Origin: Rhodopirellula halodulae | Lineage (GTDB): Bacteria; Planctomycetota; Planctomycetia; Pirellulales; Pirellulaceae | Assembly (NCBI RefSeq): GCF_020966775.1 | Contig: NZ_JAJKFV010000011.1 | Span: forward strand, 124,001 to 188,000 | DNA length: 64,000 bases | Direction: 5' to 3' | Shown here: positions 37,280 through 46,509 of the stretch, piece by piece | Position numbering within the stretch: the first letter of the stretch is position 1 | Layout: each line of letters begins with the position of its first letter | Made by a program: the position numbers and the translations under genes | Notes under the pieces: generated by a model | What the model was told of the DNA's origin: nothing | What the model saw: only the letters and a program-made list of their open reading frames with translations | The model's database searches: none

Positions 37280-38830
37280 ATGCCTGCAAACCACGGCTCG
37301 ACCAACCACACATCGTCCACCGTGGACGCTCCCCGTCGCGACACGCAAACTCGGGAAACGCAACAGGCAATAAAGCAACAGATACAACCAACCAAAGAGG
37401 GTCCGCCGACGCTTCCAACCCCGGGGTGGCCTCGTCGACATTTCCTGACACTTGCCGCCGTCTCCGGAGTCGCCGCCGCGACCGGTTGCCGTCCGAAAAA
37501 TGCCGCTGACGTTCAGCAGGCGAAGTCCAGCGTTCGGACGGATGTGCCATTGCGTTTGGTTTGGACGGGCACCGACGACGAAGCCGAAATCGTTCGCCGC
37601 ACCTGGCAATCGATCAGCGAGCAACCGCTGAAGATCACCGTTGCGAAAACGGATCCGGGTGACAAGGCGGACTTTTGGGAACAAGCCTCCAAAACCGATG
37701 TGCTGGTTTATCCTCTCGCGCAGATGGGCGAACTCGTTTCTCGTGAATTGGTGATGGCGAACTTGGGCTCGTCCACTGGCTCGGGCTCGCTTACCGGCTC
37801 ATCGTCAAACAGCGCGAGCGATGAGGACGCATCGACCCAAGCGGCGGCAGCACCTCCCGCGATTCGAGTCGCCATGAACTTCGGCAACGAGTCCATCGGC
37901 AAGTGCCTGGGTGGTGCGTTGCCGGCCTTGCTGCTCGGCGAACAAGCAAGTAGCGACGTCGCAGGTGCGAACTCGATGACGTGGAGCCAACTGCAACAAC
38001 TCGCCGCCGACAGGCCTGGTAAAGTCGCCGAGCCAACGGCGCCCGGTTGGGCTGGCATCGCTTACCTATGGCGTTTGGCCAGCGTCATCCAAGCCACGTG
38101 GCTGTTTGACCGAGAAACCTTGGAACCGTTGCTGACCGAATCCGACTACGTGGACGTCCTGCAGCAGATGGCCGACATGGCCAAGCACGCCCCCGAGTCT
38201 GCCATGACCCCCGGCCAAATCTTCCAAGCGGTCAGCACGGGTGAGTTGGTGGCGGGCATTGGATTCCCAGAACTCGCCCCGCAACAAGACGCGGATGCGG
38301 AAACCTCGGGATCACCCGCTGGCATCGGGAATGTGCAAGTCAAAGCCATGCCAATCGCCGACGCCTCCAACCTGGAATCTGACACGCTCCAACTGGAACG
38401 CACCGGACGCGTGATGTTCGCTCCCCAAACGCTGGTCGGTTCATTGGCGGAGTCGTGCCGGCAAACCGCTGCGGCCAACCAGTTTCTGAACTGGCTGGCC
38501 GGTGGAGAAGGAAGCGAACCGTTGTATCGCTCGGTCGGAGGCTTGCTCGCACCATCCGCTGCGACTGGCCCGGATGACGCCGCCGGTGGCAACTATCAAC
38601 CTTGGCTGAAATCTGCCTGGCAGAATCCCAATGTGATGCCACCGCTCAATCTTGTTGGATCGGATCGTTACCTGCAGGTGCTGGACGCCCAGGTGCGTCA
38701 ATGCTTGACAGGCCAGCAAACTGCACAGGACGCCTGTGAAGCGATTTCGCAATCATGGTCCCAGCTGCACGACGAACTCGGCGTTAAAAAACAGAAACGG
38801 TCGTGGCAGAAGGCACTGGGACTGATCTAA
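37280..38830 (+). CDS. Tat-exported lipoprotein resembling a solute-binding protein
   Basis: A 516-residue protein whose N-terminus is a long polar stretch followed by PRRHFLTLAAVSGVAAATGC: a twin-arginine leader with a lipobox-type Cys, so it is likely a Tat-exported lipoprotein. The mature part (VPLRLVWTGTDDEAEIVRRTW, then EKLG-like alpha/beta segments and AGWAGIAYLWRLASVIQAT) has the layout of an extracellular solute-binding protein of the sugar ABC type. No permease or ATPase gene is next to it, so it may use a distant transporter or act as a sensor. A Ser/Gly-rich linker (SSTGSGSLTGSSSNSAS) sits near residue 165. Substrate unknown. Confidence 0.72.
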   Translation: MPANHGSTNHTSSTVDAPRRDTQTRETQQAIKQQIQPTKEGPPTLPTPGWPRRHFLTLAAVSGVAAATGCRPKNAADVQQAKSSVRTDVPLRLVWTGTDDEAEIVRRTWQSISEQPLKITVAKTDPGDKADFWEQASKTDVLVYPLAQMGELVSRELVMANLGSSTGSGSLTGSSSNSASDEDASTQAAAAPPAIRVAMNFGNESIGKCLGGALPALLLGEQASSDVAGANSMTWSQLQQLAADRPGKVAEPTAPGWAGIAYLWRLASVIQATWLFDRETLEPLLTESDYVDVLQQMADMAKHAPESAMTPGQIFQAVSTGELVAGIGFPELAPQQDADAETSGSPAGIGNVQVKAMPIADASNLESDTLQLERTGRVMFAPQTLVGSLAESCRQTAAANQFLNWLAGGEGSEPLYRSVGGLLAPSAATGPDDAAGGNYQPWLKSAWQNPNVMPPLNLVGSDRYLQVLDAQVRQCLTGQQTAQDACEAISQSWSQLHDELGVKKQKRSWQKALGLI

Positions 38831-38853
38831 TCCCACCTTCCCACGACTGACTC

Positions 38854-40338
38854 ATGGCCACCGCATTGGTTTGGTTTCGCAAAGATCTCCGAACCGTGGA
38901 TCACGAACCATTGCTGCGTGCCGCTCGCTCGGATCGTTGCTTCGGTGTCTACTGCTTTGATCCACGCGAATTTTCAATGGCGTCGGCTGGACATCCACGA
39001 ACCGGTGCCCACCGCGCGCGGTTCTTGATCCAGTCCGTCGCCGATCTACGAGAACGCTTGCGAGCTTTGAGCGGCGAGCTGATCGTGCGTGTTGGCAATC
39101 CAGAAGAGGTCCTAGCCGAACTGCTGCAGGATCTGGAAATCGATGCCCTGCATTTCCACCATGAAGCGGGCACCGAAGAGTCCGCGACGGCCAAAGCGGT
39201 CGAAAAAGTTTGCAACGATCATTCGATCAACGTGCATGCGGTTTGGGGAGACACATTGATCCACCGAGACGATCTTCCCTTCGATGTGCGAGACACCCCT
39301 GAACAATTCACGCAGTGCCGCAAGCAGATCGAACGCCGCTGCCATTCTCGACAACCAATCGATGCACCCGAGAAAATAGGCGGTCATTTGCCCAGCCATG
39401 TCCCTGCGGGCGAACTTCCGACACTCGCGACGATTGGCTTGACCGCTCCACCGTCAGACGCTCGCGACTTGAATCAGTTCCAAGGTGGTGAAACGGCCGC
39501 TCACAAGCGTTTGCAATCCTACCTTTGGGAAGACGACCGGCTGCGCGTCTACAAAGAGACTCGCAACGGGATGCTCAGCCCCAACGACTCGTCGAAGCTT
39601 TCACCCTGGCTCGCCCATGGTTGCCTTTCGCCGCGCACCATCGCGTCGGAAGTTCGCCGGTACGAGAAAGAACGGGTCCAAAACGATTCGACGTATTGGC
39701 TGATCTTCGAGCTGCTCTGGAGAGACTACTTTCGGTGGATGTCGGCCAAGCACGGTGCCAAACTCTTTCGCAAAGGTGGCCTACGAGAATTTGAATTGCC
39801 GTGGAGTCGTGACCGCGAAGCTTTCCATCGTTGGCAGACGGGAACCACCGGGTACCCGTTGGTGGATGCGAACATGCGTGAACTATCCGCCACCGGATTC
39901 ATGTCCAATCGCGGGCGTCAGAACGTCGCCAGTTTTCTGACGAAAAACCTGGGCATCGATTGGCGTTGGGGCGCCAGTTGGTTTGAATCGCAACTGATCG
40001 ATTACGACGTCGCCAGCAATTACGGAAACTGGAACTATGCGGCGGGCATTGGCAACGACTCACGCGGCTTTCGGTTCTTCCACATCACCAAACAAGCCGA
40101 GCAGTACGATCCCAATGGCGAGTACGTCAAACACTGGCTGCCTGAACTGAGAGGCCTGACCGCGGCCGAGATTCATGAACCATGGAAGCTTTCAGAGGAG
40201 CGCCAAGCGGACGCCGATGTCGTGCTGGACATCGACTACCCGCGACCGATGGTGGACCTCCATGAATCAGCCGACCGAACTCAAATGGCCTATCGTCGGG
40301 CAAACAAGTCTCACCGATCCCAGCGAAAGGCATCTTGA
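38854..40338 (+). CDS. DASH-type cryptochrome/photolyase
   Basis: Blue-light flavoprotein of the cryptochrome-DASH group, which repairs pyrimidine dimers in single-stranded DNA and may also sense light. The 494-residue protein opens [23 protein letters not shown], the photolyase antenna domain. [22 protein letters not shown] is characteristic of DASH members. The FAD-binding C-terminal part has [46 protein letters not shown] and [19 protein letters not shown], then [20 protein letters not shown]. It follows the lipoprotein gene by 23 bp, though a functional link is not obvious. Confidence 0.92.
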   Translation: MATALVWFRKDLRTVDHEPLLRAARSDRCFGVYCFDPREFSMASAGHPRTGAHRARFLIQSVADLRERLRALSGELIVRVGNPEEVLAELLQDLEIDALHFHHEAGTEESATAKAVEKVCNDHSINVHAVWGDTLIHRDDLPFDVRDTPEQFTQCRKQIERRCHSRQPIDAPEKIGGHLPSHVPAGELPTLATIGLTAPPSDARDLNQFQGGETAAHKRLQSYLWEDDRLRVYKETRNGMLSPNDSSKLSPWLAHGCLSPRTIASEVRRYEKERVQNDSTYWLIFELLWRDYFRWMSAKHGAKLFRKGGLREFELPWSRDREAFHRWQTGTTGYPLVDANMRELSATGFMSNRGRQNVASFLTKNLGIDWRWGASWFESQLIDYDVASNYGNWNYAAGIGNDSRGFRFFHITKQAEQYDPNGEYVKHWLPELRGLTAAEIHEPWKLSEERQADADVVLDIDYPRPMVDLHESADRTQMAYRRANKSHRSQRKAS

Positions 40339-40415
40339 TTGCCGCCTGAGTTCCTGTGCTCACAAGCGACCCAAACGCGTCGTTGAAATCACACGTGTCA
40401 ATCAACGAGCACGGG

Positions 40416-41435
40416 TCAATAAACAAAGCGTTCCAGTTTCGGGAACATGGCTTTTAACTCCATCGCTTTGTCTTCTTCCAAGCCGAGGTCGTTGACAAAC
40501 AAAGTCTGCATTTCTTGCAGCACCTTCAACTCGGGCAAGGCTTCCGGGGCGACTTTGGATTTCCCCAAGTGCAACAAAGTCAGCTTGGGCAATGACGTGA
40601 TCACGGGGATCGAACCTTCCGTGATGAACGAACAATTGTCTAAGTTCAAAACCGTCAACGAAGTCTTTCCTTCGATTGCTTTCATCGACTCATCGTCGAC
40701 CTTAGTCAGCCAAAGATTCAGCTTCTGCAAACCTTCGATCTCGGAAATGGCTTGCATGCCCGCCGGGCCAAAATCTGTTTCCGCTAGTTCCAAGTCCACC
40801 AACGGCAATTTCGCGATGGGACCAAATGCTTCTCCGGTGATTTTGGTGCCACGTAGTTTCAGCTTGGTCAATTTCGGCAGCGTGGAGATTGATTTCAGCA
40901 CCTGATCCGTCACTGGTGAATTCATCAACGACACGTCCACCAACTCGTTCAGTTCCGCCAGCACCGCCGCACCCTCGTCCGTCACCGAGGTGTCTTGGAA
41001 AGTAACCGCAACCAGAGCGGGCAATCCGGACATGGTCTTTGCTTTCGCGTCGTCGAACTCTTTGCCGTAGACTCGCACGCGACGGAGTTTGGGCAGCGCC
41101 GCCAAACGCAACACGGTTCCATCGCCCCAAGCCGCACCGGGCATGAACAACTCCGCCACGTCATTGCTTCGCGAAAGCAATTTTTTCGCGGCGTCGTAGT
41201 CACCTTCGCTCACTTCACGAAGATCAACCACGACAACAGCGTCGCCACGCTGTTTCGTTTTGGCTCCGGGGATTTCGTTCCAAGCTTCCGCCAAAGTTGG
41301 CGACGAAGCGTTGGCATCCACCGATGTTGTGCTGGATTCGACGGGATCGGCTTCGGGCACCGCACGTGAACCGCAACCGGGCAAGACGGCCAAAGTCGCC
41401 ATTGCCAATGCGATAGAAAGCTTGAAAGGTTGCAT
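40416..41435 (-). CDS. Leucine-rich repeat lipoprotein
   Basis: The protein is 339 residues from ATG 41435, which has a good ribosome-binding site (CAGGAG 5 bases upstream); a longer frame to 42125 overlaps two plus-strand genes and is rejected. A lipoprotein signal peptide (MQPFKLSIALAMATLAVLPGC) is followed by a polar linker, then about ten repeats of 23-26 residues of the type LPKLTKLKLRGTKITGEAFGPI and LPLVDLELAETDFGPAGMQAI. This makes a surface or periplasmic LRR solenoid, probably for protein binding. It is divergent from the CPXCG gene. No catalytic domain. Confidence 0.85.
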   Translation of the reverse strand: MQPFKLSIALAMATLAVLPGCGSRAVPEADPVESSTTSVDANASSPTLAEAWNEIPGAKTKQRGDAVVVVDLREVSEGDYDAAKKLLSRSNDVAELFMPGAAWGDGTVLRLAALPKLRRVRVYGKEFDDAKAKTMSGLPALVAVTFQDTSVTDEGAAVLAELNELVDVSLMNSPVTDQVLKSISTLPKLTKLKLRGTKITGEAFGPIAKLPLVDLELAETDFGPAGMQAISEIEGLQKLNLWLTKVDDESMKAIEGKTSLTVLNLDNCSFITEGSIPVITSLPKLTLLHLGKSKVAPEALPELKVLQEMQTLFVNDLGLEEDKAMELKAMFPKLERFVY

Positions 41436-41510
41436 TGATTCTCCTGAGGAACCGACGTGTGGCGTGAAGCGAAGGGGAAGGTGAGAATGGCAACAGTGTA
41501 AAGAATTTTC

Positions 41511-41777
41511 ATGGAGCCGATCATGCAACCAATCGATTACGGATTCGACGACGACATGGATGAGGAAGAACCGTTGTCCAACACGTCGCTCGATGGCACC
41601 TACGTTTGCGATAATTGCGGCGAAGAAATCGTCATTCCATTGGACATCGCCGCTGGACGGGACCAGGAGTATGTCGAAGATTGTCCGGTGTGCTGCAGCC
41701 CCAGCGTGATCCACGTCCAGATCGACAACGATGATGACGTCCAAGTCTGGGCCGAGGCGGAACAAGACCGATACTGA
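41511..41777 (+). CDS. CPXCG-motif cysteine-rich protein
   Basis: An 88-residue protein with an acidic N-terminus and two Cys pairs: C-D-N-C near residue 33, then C-P-V-C-C near residue 60. This spacing of CxxC...CPxC(C) defines the CPXCG family of small zinc-ribbon proteins of unknown function. It is small and soluble and may be a zinc-binding regulator or chaperone. A second ATG at 41523 (MQPIDYGF) is a possible start. It precedes comB by about 115 bp. Confidence 0.85.
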   Translation: MEPIMQPIDYGFDDDMDEEEPLSNTSLDGTYVCDNCGEEIVIPLDIAAGRDQEYVEDCPVCCSPSVIHVQIDNDDDVQVWAEAEQDRY

Positions 41778-41894
41778 GCAAGCCGCGATAGCGATACGAT
41801 TCGGGTGCTTGAATCGCGGCGTCTCGAACCGGGCTCCATTGATCGTTGCTCCGCAGCATTCCCATTCTTCAACTGCATCTCCATTCAACGACAC

Positions 41895-42704
41895 ATGAAA
41901 ATCGAAACCTGGTTGACCCCCAACGCAGCGGGCGAATCCGAACGTGCACCCGCATCGGTCGCGATTGTCATTGATGTCTTGCGAGCAACCACCGTCGCAA
42001 CAACAGCTCTGTCGGCGGGAGCCAAGTCCATCACGACTTGCGGCACCGTTGAAGAAGCCTTTTCTATGAAGTCCGAAGCTTCTTCGGACAACGTGCCGAT
42101 GCTGTGCGGCGAGCGTGGATGCCAACCGATCGTCGGTTTTGATTTTGGCAACTCGCCGGGTGAGTACTCACCCGCTGGGGTTGGCGAACGAGAATTGATT
42201 TTGACAACCACCAACGGAACGGCGGCCATCCTGGCGGCGGAGCAGTGCGAGCACATGTGGCTGGCATGCTTCGCCAATCTGTCCGCCGTGATTGATCGGC
42301 TGGTACGTTGGCACACGGCGAACAAAGACAACGAATCAGCGTTTGCTCGCATCGTCTGCGCGGGCACCAACGGATGCGTGACCGCCGAGGACGTGTTGCT
42401 GGCGGGTGCCATCATCGCGATGTGCCATCAAAGGCTCGCGGATTCGCCTCGTTTTTACGACGGGCCGATCGAATTGCTGAATGATTCCGGTGCGATTGCT
42501 TTGTCCGCTTGGCAGCACTGCATCACGCACGACGGTGTCAACAGTTCCGAGACGCTGGCCGAACGGCTGACCCTCACCCAGGGGGGCAAGAATTTGATCG
42601 CGGCCAACTACGCCAACGATCTGGTCGACTGTGGAAGCATCGACGTCTTTGACCTGGTACCAACGCGGGACCAACGCTCACCGGCCCGTTTCGTGGCCGG
42701 TTGA
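41895..42704 (+). CDS. comB: 2-phosphosulfolactate phosphatase family protein
   Basis: The family hydrolyses 2-phosphosulfolactate in coenzyme M synthesis in archaea; in bacteria the substrate is often unknown. The protein is 269 residues from ATG 41895 (MKIETWLTPNAAGES); the frame is open 30 codons further upstream. VIVIDVLRATTVATTALSAGAKSI, FDFGNSPGEYSPAGVGERELILTTTNGT and VCAGTNGCVTAEDVLLAGAII match ComB signatures. A coenzyme M pathway is unlikely in a planctomycete, so sulfolactate metabolism or another phosphatase role is more plausible. Confidence 0.88.
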   Translation: MKIETWLTPNAAGESERAPASVAIVIDVLRATTVATTALSAGAKSITTCGTVEEAFSMKSEASSDNVPMLCGERGCQPIVGFDFGNSPGEYSPAGVGERELILTTTNGTAAILAAEQCEHMWLACFANLSAVIDRLVRWHTANKDNESAFARIVCAGTNGCVTAEDVLLAGAIIAMCHQRLADSPRFYDGPIELLNDSGAIALSAWQHCITHDGVNSSETLAERLTLTQGGKNLIAANYANDLVDCGSIDVFDLVPTRDQRSPARFVAG

Positions 42705-42770
42705 GGCTTCTTCGACAAACCATCGCGTGAGCAGAACGCGATCAGGAAGTTGGCGGGAGTGCAAGAACGC

Positions 42771-42800
42771 TTTCAAATTTCGCCGGGAGTGGAGTAAACT
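42771..42800 (+). promoter_or_regulatory. Candidate promoter of the sulfatase-modifying-factor-like gene
   Basis: TTTCAA (42771-42776) and TAAACT (42795-42800) are separated by 18 bases and lie about 56 bases before the start. A similar GTAAACTG box occurs at 3245-3252 before the hydroxypyruvate isomerase-like gene. Weak but repeated. Confidence 0.32.
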
Positions 42801-42855
42801 GGTTGATCGTCGAATCGACCTCCAAATTTCACTCTCTTGAACCAATTGTCATCCC

Positions 42856-44094
42856 ATGACGTTTGATTTGAAACGCTCCCTCCGCCCTCTGGGGATCGCG
42901 GCAGCCTGCACTTTCGCGGCTGGCCCGTTCCTTCCCGCCGATTTGCTTCCGAATGCTCACGCCGTTGAATCCACGGCCGGTGCCACCGAAGCCGCCACGC
43001 TCGGTTTCGCGAAAGAAAAACCTGCTGATGGCCCCTCGGTCGATCTGGGCGATGGTCGCTTCATGGTGCCCTACACCGAAAAAATCCCCGGCACCGACAT
43101 CACGTTTGAGATGATTCCCGTGCCCGGTGGCACGTTCAACTTCGGCAGCCCCGAAGACGCGGATCCACGCGAAGAAGACGAGGGACCGACCGTCGAGTTG
43201 AAAGTGGCTCCGATGTGGGTCGCCAAGACCGAAACGACATGGAAGATGTACAAGGAGTACATGCGAATGTACGCCGTCTTCAAATCGTTCGAGTCCGAAG
43301 GCGTCCGAGTCGTCGATGATTCCAATCGCGCCGACGCGATCACCGCCCCGACGGAACTTTACGATCCATCGTTCACCTACGAGTACGGCGAGGACGATGA
43401 ACAACCCGCCGTGACGATGACCCAGTACGCGGCGCAGCAATACACCAAGTGGTTGAGCTTGATCACCGATCGTCAGTACCGATTGCCCACCGAAGCCGAG
43501 TGGGAATACGCCGCTCGCGGTGGAACGGACACGGCTTACAGTTGGGGCGATGATCCCGAAGCCGTCGAAGATTACGCATGGTACTTTGACAACTCGTTCG
43601 AAGGTCCCTCTCACGTCGGCACAAAGAAACCCAACCCGTTCGGTTTGCATGACATGCATGGCAACGCCGCCGAGTGGACCGTCAATGAATACACGGAAGA
43701 GGGTTATCAGTGGATCATCGATGGTGAGATCAAAGACGCGTTTAACGCCGTCCGCTGGCCCGAAAACCCATGGCCGCACGTCGCACGCGGCGGCAGTTGG
43801 GAAAGTGATCCACCTGAACTCCGCAGCGCTTCGCGTTTGGCATCCAACGACGAAGACTGGAAGTACGAAGATCCGAACTTCCCAAAGAGCCCTTGGTGGT
43901 TCACCGACGATCCATCGCGTGGCGTCGGTTTCCGCTTGTTCCGCTCGCTGGAACCTTTGACCCGAGACCAGTTGAAGAACTTCTGGGAGCCAACGGCTCT
44001 GGAAACCGTCGACGACGTGGACAGCCGCATCTCGGGCGGTCGCGGTGGATGGGGATTGGTTGACAAAGACCTTCCCGAAGCCGCCGCCGAGTGA
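42856..44094 (+). CDS. Exported formylglycine-generating-enzyme (SUMF1)-fold protein without catalytic cysteines
   Basis: A 412-residue protein with a signal peptide (LGIAAACTFAAGPFLPADLLPNAHA) and an FGE-sulfatase fold: FEMIPVPGGTFNFGSPEDADPREEDEGP, VAKTETTWKMYKEYM, YRLPTEAEWEYAARGG, NPFGLHDMHGNAAEWT and HVARGGSW. In true formylglycine-generating enzymes RGGSW is followed by a Cys pair that binds copper. Here the stretch reads ESDPPELRSASR with no Cys, so sulfatase activation is unlikely. Such non-catalytic versions are common secreted planctomycete proteins, probably for binding. A conserved insert (residues ~130-170) follows the first motif. Ends before a strong terminator. Confidence 0.87.
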   Translation: MTFDLKRSLRPLGIAAACTFAAGPFLPADLLPNAHAVESTAGATEAATLGFAKEKPADGPSVDLGDGRFMVPYTEKIPGTDITFEMIPVPGGTFNFGSPEDADPREEDEGPTVELKVAPMWVAKTETTWKMYKEYMRMYAVFKSFESEGVRVVDDSNRADAITAPTELYDPSFTYEYGEDDEQPAVTMTQYAAQQYTKWLSLITDRQYRLPTEAEWEYAARGGTDTAYSWGDDPEAVEDYAWYFDNSFEGPSHVGTKKPNPFGLHDMHGNAAEWTVNEYTEEGYQWIIDGEIKDAFNAVRWPENPWPHVARGGSWESDPPELRSASRLASNDEDWKYEDPNFPKSPWWFTDDPSRGVGFRLFRSLEPLTRDQLKNFWEPTALETVDDVDSRISGGRGGWGLVDKDLPEAAAE

Positions 44095-44120
44095 GCCTCA
44101 CCCGCAGCAATCGTTCATCC

Positions 44121-44151
44121 AAACGGCCCGATACTCTCGGGCCGTTTTTTT
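44121..44151 (+). terminator. Rho-independent terminator after the FGE-fold gene
   Basis: An 11-bp stem (AAACGGCCCGA at 44121-44131 with TCGGGCCGTTT at 44137-44147) closes a TACTC loop and is followed by a T-rich run (eight T in total). It can also serve the convergent minus-strand gene only weakly. Confidence 0.9.
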
Positions 44152-44211
44152 GTGTCACGATTGAAAGAGGATCAAACGAACAGACGCGATTGTGGGCGTT
44201 CGCGTTGTCTC

Positions 44212-46473
44212 TTATTTCGCCTGGATGCGTAACTGATCCGCGGCTTCGCGAGCTTTGTAGATCGCGGTGGCAGTCGGCCAATGGCTTTTCCCATCGGATT
44301 GAACTGAATCAGTCAGGGTCAATGCATAGGGTGCTCGCCATGCTGCCAAGGCATCAACGTCCCCGTACTTCACGATACCGGGAATGAAATGCTCGTGATC
44401 CTGATGAAACAAATTCGCGAATTGGAATCCAGCCAACTCCACGTTCGCTTCATCGACAAATGGCCCCGCCAACGCGGCCGCCGGCAAGGCGTAGGCTGCG
44501 GTTCCTTCGGGTGCGACCAGCGTGACGTTGCCAGGTGATTGCTGGAAGGCTGCAATCACCGCCAACACGTCGGCACATCGAGTCACGACCAAAGGCCGGT
44601 TGTACCCAAACGTGAATGCCGCCGAAGCACGTCGTGGCTGCGGATTAATGCGTTGCTTTCCTTCCGCGGCATCCGTTGGCATGGCCCCAATGTCAATCAC
44701 CACCACCGAACCATGCGTTTGCAACAACGACTGCAATTCCGCTGATCCCTCGAGGGAAACAGATGCTTCTTCTGGATCAAATTCGGCAGATTGAATCCAC
44801 AACACCGTGGCTTCATCCGAGTTGCGTTTCCCCTGTTCCCCGGTCGTCCAACGACGAATCGGAATTTCGCGACGACGAGTTGAATCAACCACTTTCCCGT
44901 TGGACCAATACACGCCTGATCCATGTTGCATCGGATCATTCAACTGCAAAGAGACATCAGATGAGGTGGGCATTGACGAATCAAACAGGGTCGAAAGGGC
45001 AGGACGGACGTTTTGGTCAAATCCTTTCAATGTCGCCTTCTCACCCAAGCCATCCGCCAATGCTTTTTCGTTTTGTTCGGTCCACCACGACAACACCTGT
45101 TGCTCGTGATCCGGTCCACGAACGTCGGGAGCGGGATGCTGTTCGTTCCACACCGCACCTTCTTCCTCCGTCAACGCGGGAAAGTCGGTCTCGACAATCG
45201 GCGTTTCCAATCCAAGTCGCAAGTGTTCGTTCATCCAGCCGTACATGATTCGGCGAGTCACATAGTTGTAGTTGTGTTTGAACTGAACCAATGATTCGCA
45301 AAGAACGTTTTCAGGTTCGCCCAACATAGTGTAGAGCTGACGCAGCTCGGGATAGCCATCATGCATCATGTCCACCGTCCAGTCGTCGGCGGCGGTCATT
45401 CCCATCGGCTTGGGAGCCATCAACGCGGCCAATTCGACGTTGCCCGTGTCGATCCGCAGCAGACATGCGTTTTCGCAAGCACATCCGCCCTGCATGGAAG
45501 TGGACACCATGCCGTTGGGAAAGCTGACCGCCACGCGTGGTTCCAGAGCACCAAGCATGATCGTTTGAGTCCCACCGCCGCTGCCGCCGGTCACCGCCAA
45601 TCGATTCAGATCAATGTCCTCCATCGACGCCAAGAAATCGAACGAGCGCAGTGCGTTGTAGGTCTGAAGTCCGTAAATCGATTGCAGCCGAGCATCCGCG
45701 GCCGTGCTGAAGAACAATTCCGGTTCCGTCCCCGCCGCAACCACTTCTTCCTCTCTCGTTTCGTGCCTTCGGTGGGCAAAGGAATGGCTCAGTTGCACCG
45801 AGTCGGCGTAGCCAACCATGTCGAAGATGAAACTGACGCAGCCCATGCGTGCCAACGTCGCACACCGAGCGATCTTCGGCATACTTCCAGATTCCAGATG
45901 CATTTCATCGCCGGATTCGATCAAACGATTCATGGTGTCTGAATCGTTTCGCATCATGCGTCCACCGTGGCCATGCGGGCAGAGCACGGCGGGACGCTTG
46001 CCGTCTTCGTTCAACCCCTTGGCCAGATTTTCCCCTGTCGGTCGAAACAACAGCCCGGTCACAAAGTGTCCCGGGACGCTTTCGAAATACACTTTCTCGA
46101 TTTGAAAGCCATCGCGATCCACGGGTGAATGAATGGTCGCGTCGACGGGGCCTCGCGGAAGCATTGGATGCAACCCCGTTGCCATCGCGACTCGTGTCCG
46201 CAGCCGACGCGCTCGTTGTTCCCAATCATCCAGCGTCGGCGGAACTTCAAACGGGAAATGTCCGTCCAGTGTTTTCAGTTCCGGCAAAGCTTGGTCAGCG
46301 ACAACCGCGGTTTCTGCTGAAGACTCAATTTCCGATGTGGAGTCTTGGGCAAAGACGGCCCCCTCCATCGCAATATCAAGCAGAATGAGGCAGCTCACCA
46401 TCGTGAGGAGTCGCCCCACCGAACGAAAACGGGCTTTCGTCACTGATTGCATTTTCATCGTCAAGTCTTTCAT
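44212..46473 (-). CDS. Large exported alpha/beta-hydrolase (acetylxylan esterase-like)
   Basis: The protein is 753 residues from ATG 46473; ATGs at 46509, 46458 and 46452 are also possible. A hydrophobic signal (VGRLLTMVSCLILLDIAMEGAVFAQ) is followed by a domain with PAVLCPHGHGGRM (oxyanion region), FDMVGYADS, and the nucleophile elbow VTGGSGGGTQT. These fit the acetylxylan-esterase/dienelactone-hydrolase group used in polysaccharide degradation. The C-terminal ~250 residues form a second domain with alpha/beta text (AAFTFGYNRPLVVTRCADVLAVI, NVTLVAPEGTAAYALPAAALAGP) that resembles another hydrolase core lacking an obvious nucleophile. Probably secreted and acting on acetylated glycans. Confidence 0.8.
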   Translation of the reverse strand: MKDLTMKMQSVTKARFRSVGRLLTMVSCLILLDIAMEGAVFAQDSTSEIESSAETAVVADQALPELKTLDGHFPFEVPPTLDDWEQRARRLRTRVAMATGLHPMLPRGPVDATIHSPVDRDGFQIEKVYFESVPGHFVTGLLFRPTGENLAKGLNEDGKRPAVLCPHGHGGRMMRNDSDTMNRLIESGDEMHLESGSMPKIARCATLARMGCVSFIFDMVGYADSVQLSHSFAHRRHETREEEVVAAGTEPELFFSTAADARLQSIYGLQTYNALRSFDFLASMEDIDLNRLAVTGGSGGGTQTIMLGALEPRVAVSFPNGMVSTSMQGGCACENACLLRIDTGNVELAALMAPKPMGMTAADDWTVDMMHDGYPELRQLYTMLGEPENVLCESLVQFKHNYNYVTRRIMYGWMNEHLRLGLETPIVETDFPALTEEEGAVWNEQHPAPDVRGPDHEQQVLSWWTEQNEKALADGLGEKATLKGFDQNVRPALSTLFDSSMPTSSDVSLQLNDPMQHGSGVYWSNGKVVDSTRRREIPIRRWTTGEQGKRNSDEATVLWIQSAEFDPEEASVSLEGSAELQSLLQTHGSVVVIDIGAMPTDAAEGKQRINPQPRRASAAFTFGYNRPLVVTRCADVLAVIAAFQQSPGNVTLVAPEGTAAYALPAAALAGPFVDEANVELAGFQFANLFHQDHEHFIPGIVKYGDVDALAAWRAPYALTLTDSVQSDGKSHWPTATAIYKAREAADQLRIQAK

Positions 46474-46509
46474 GTGGGGCTGGATCGGAGGACAGCAGCG
46501 TGGGTTCAT

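Noticed and set aside
41436-42125. Upstream extension of the LRR lipoprotein frame
   Set aside because: It overlaps the CPXCG and comB genes on the other strand, and the internal ATG at 41435 has a ribosome-binding site followed by a lipoprotein signal.
42829-43779. 316-codon minus-strand frame opposite the FGE-fold gene
   Set aside because: Antisense to a gene with strong fold motifs; Gly/Val/Phe/Arg-rich text typical of a high-GC shadow frame.
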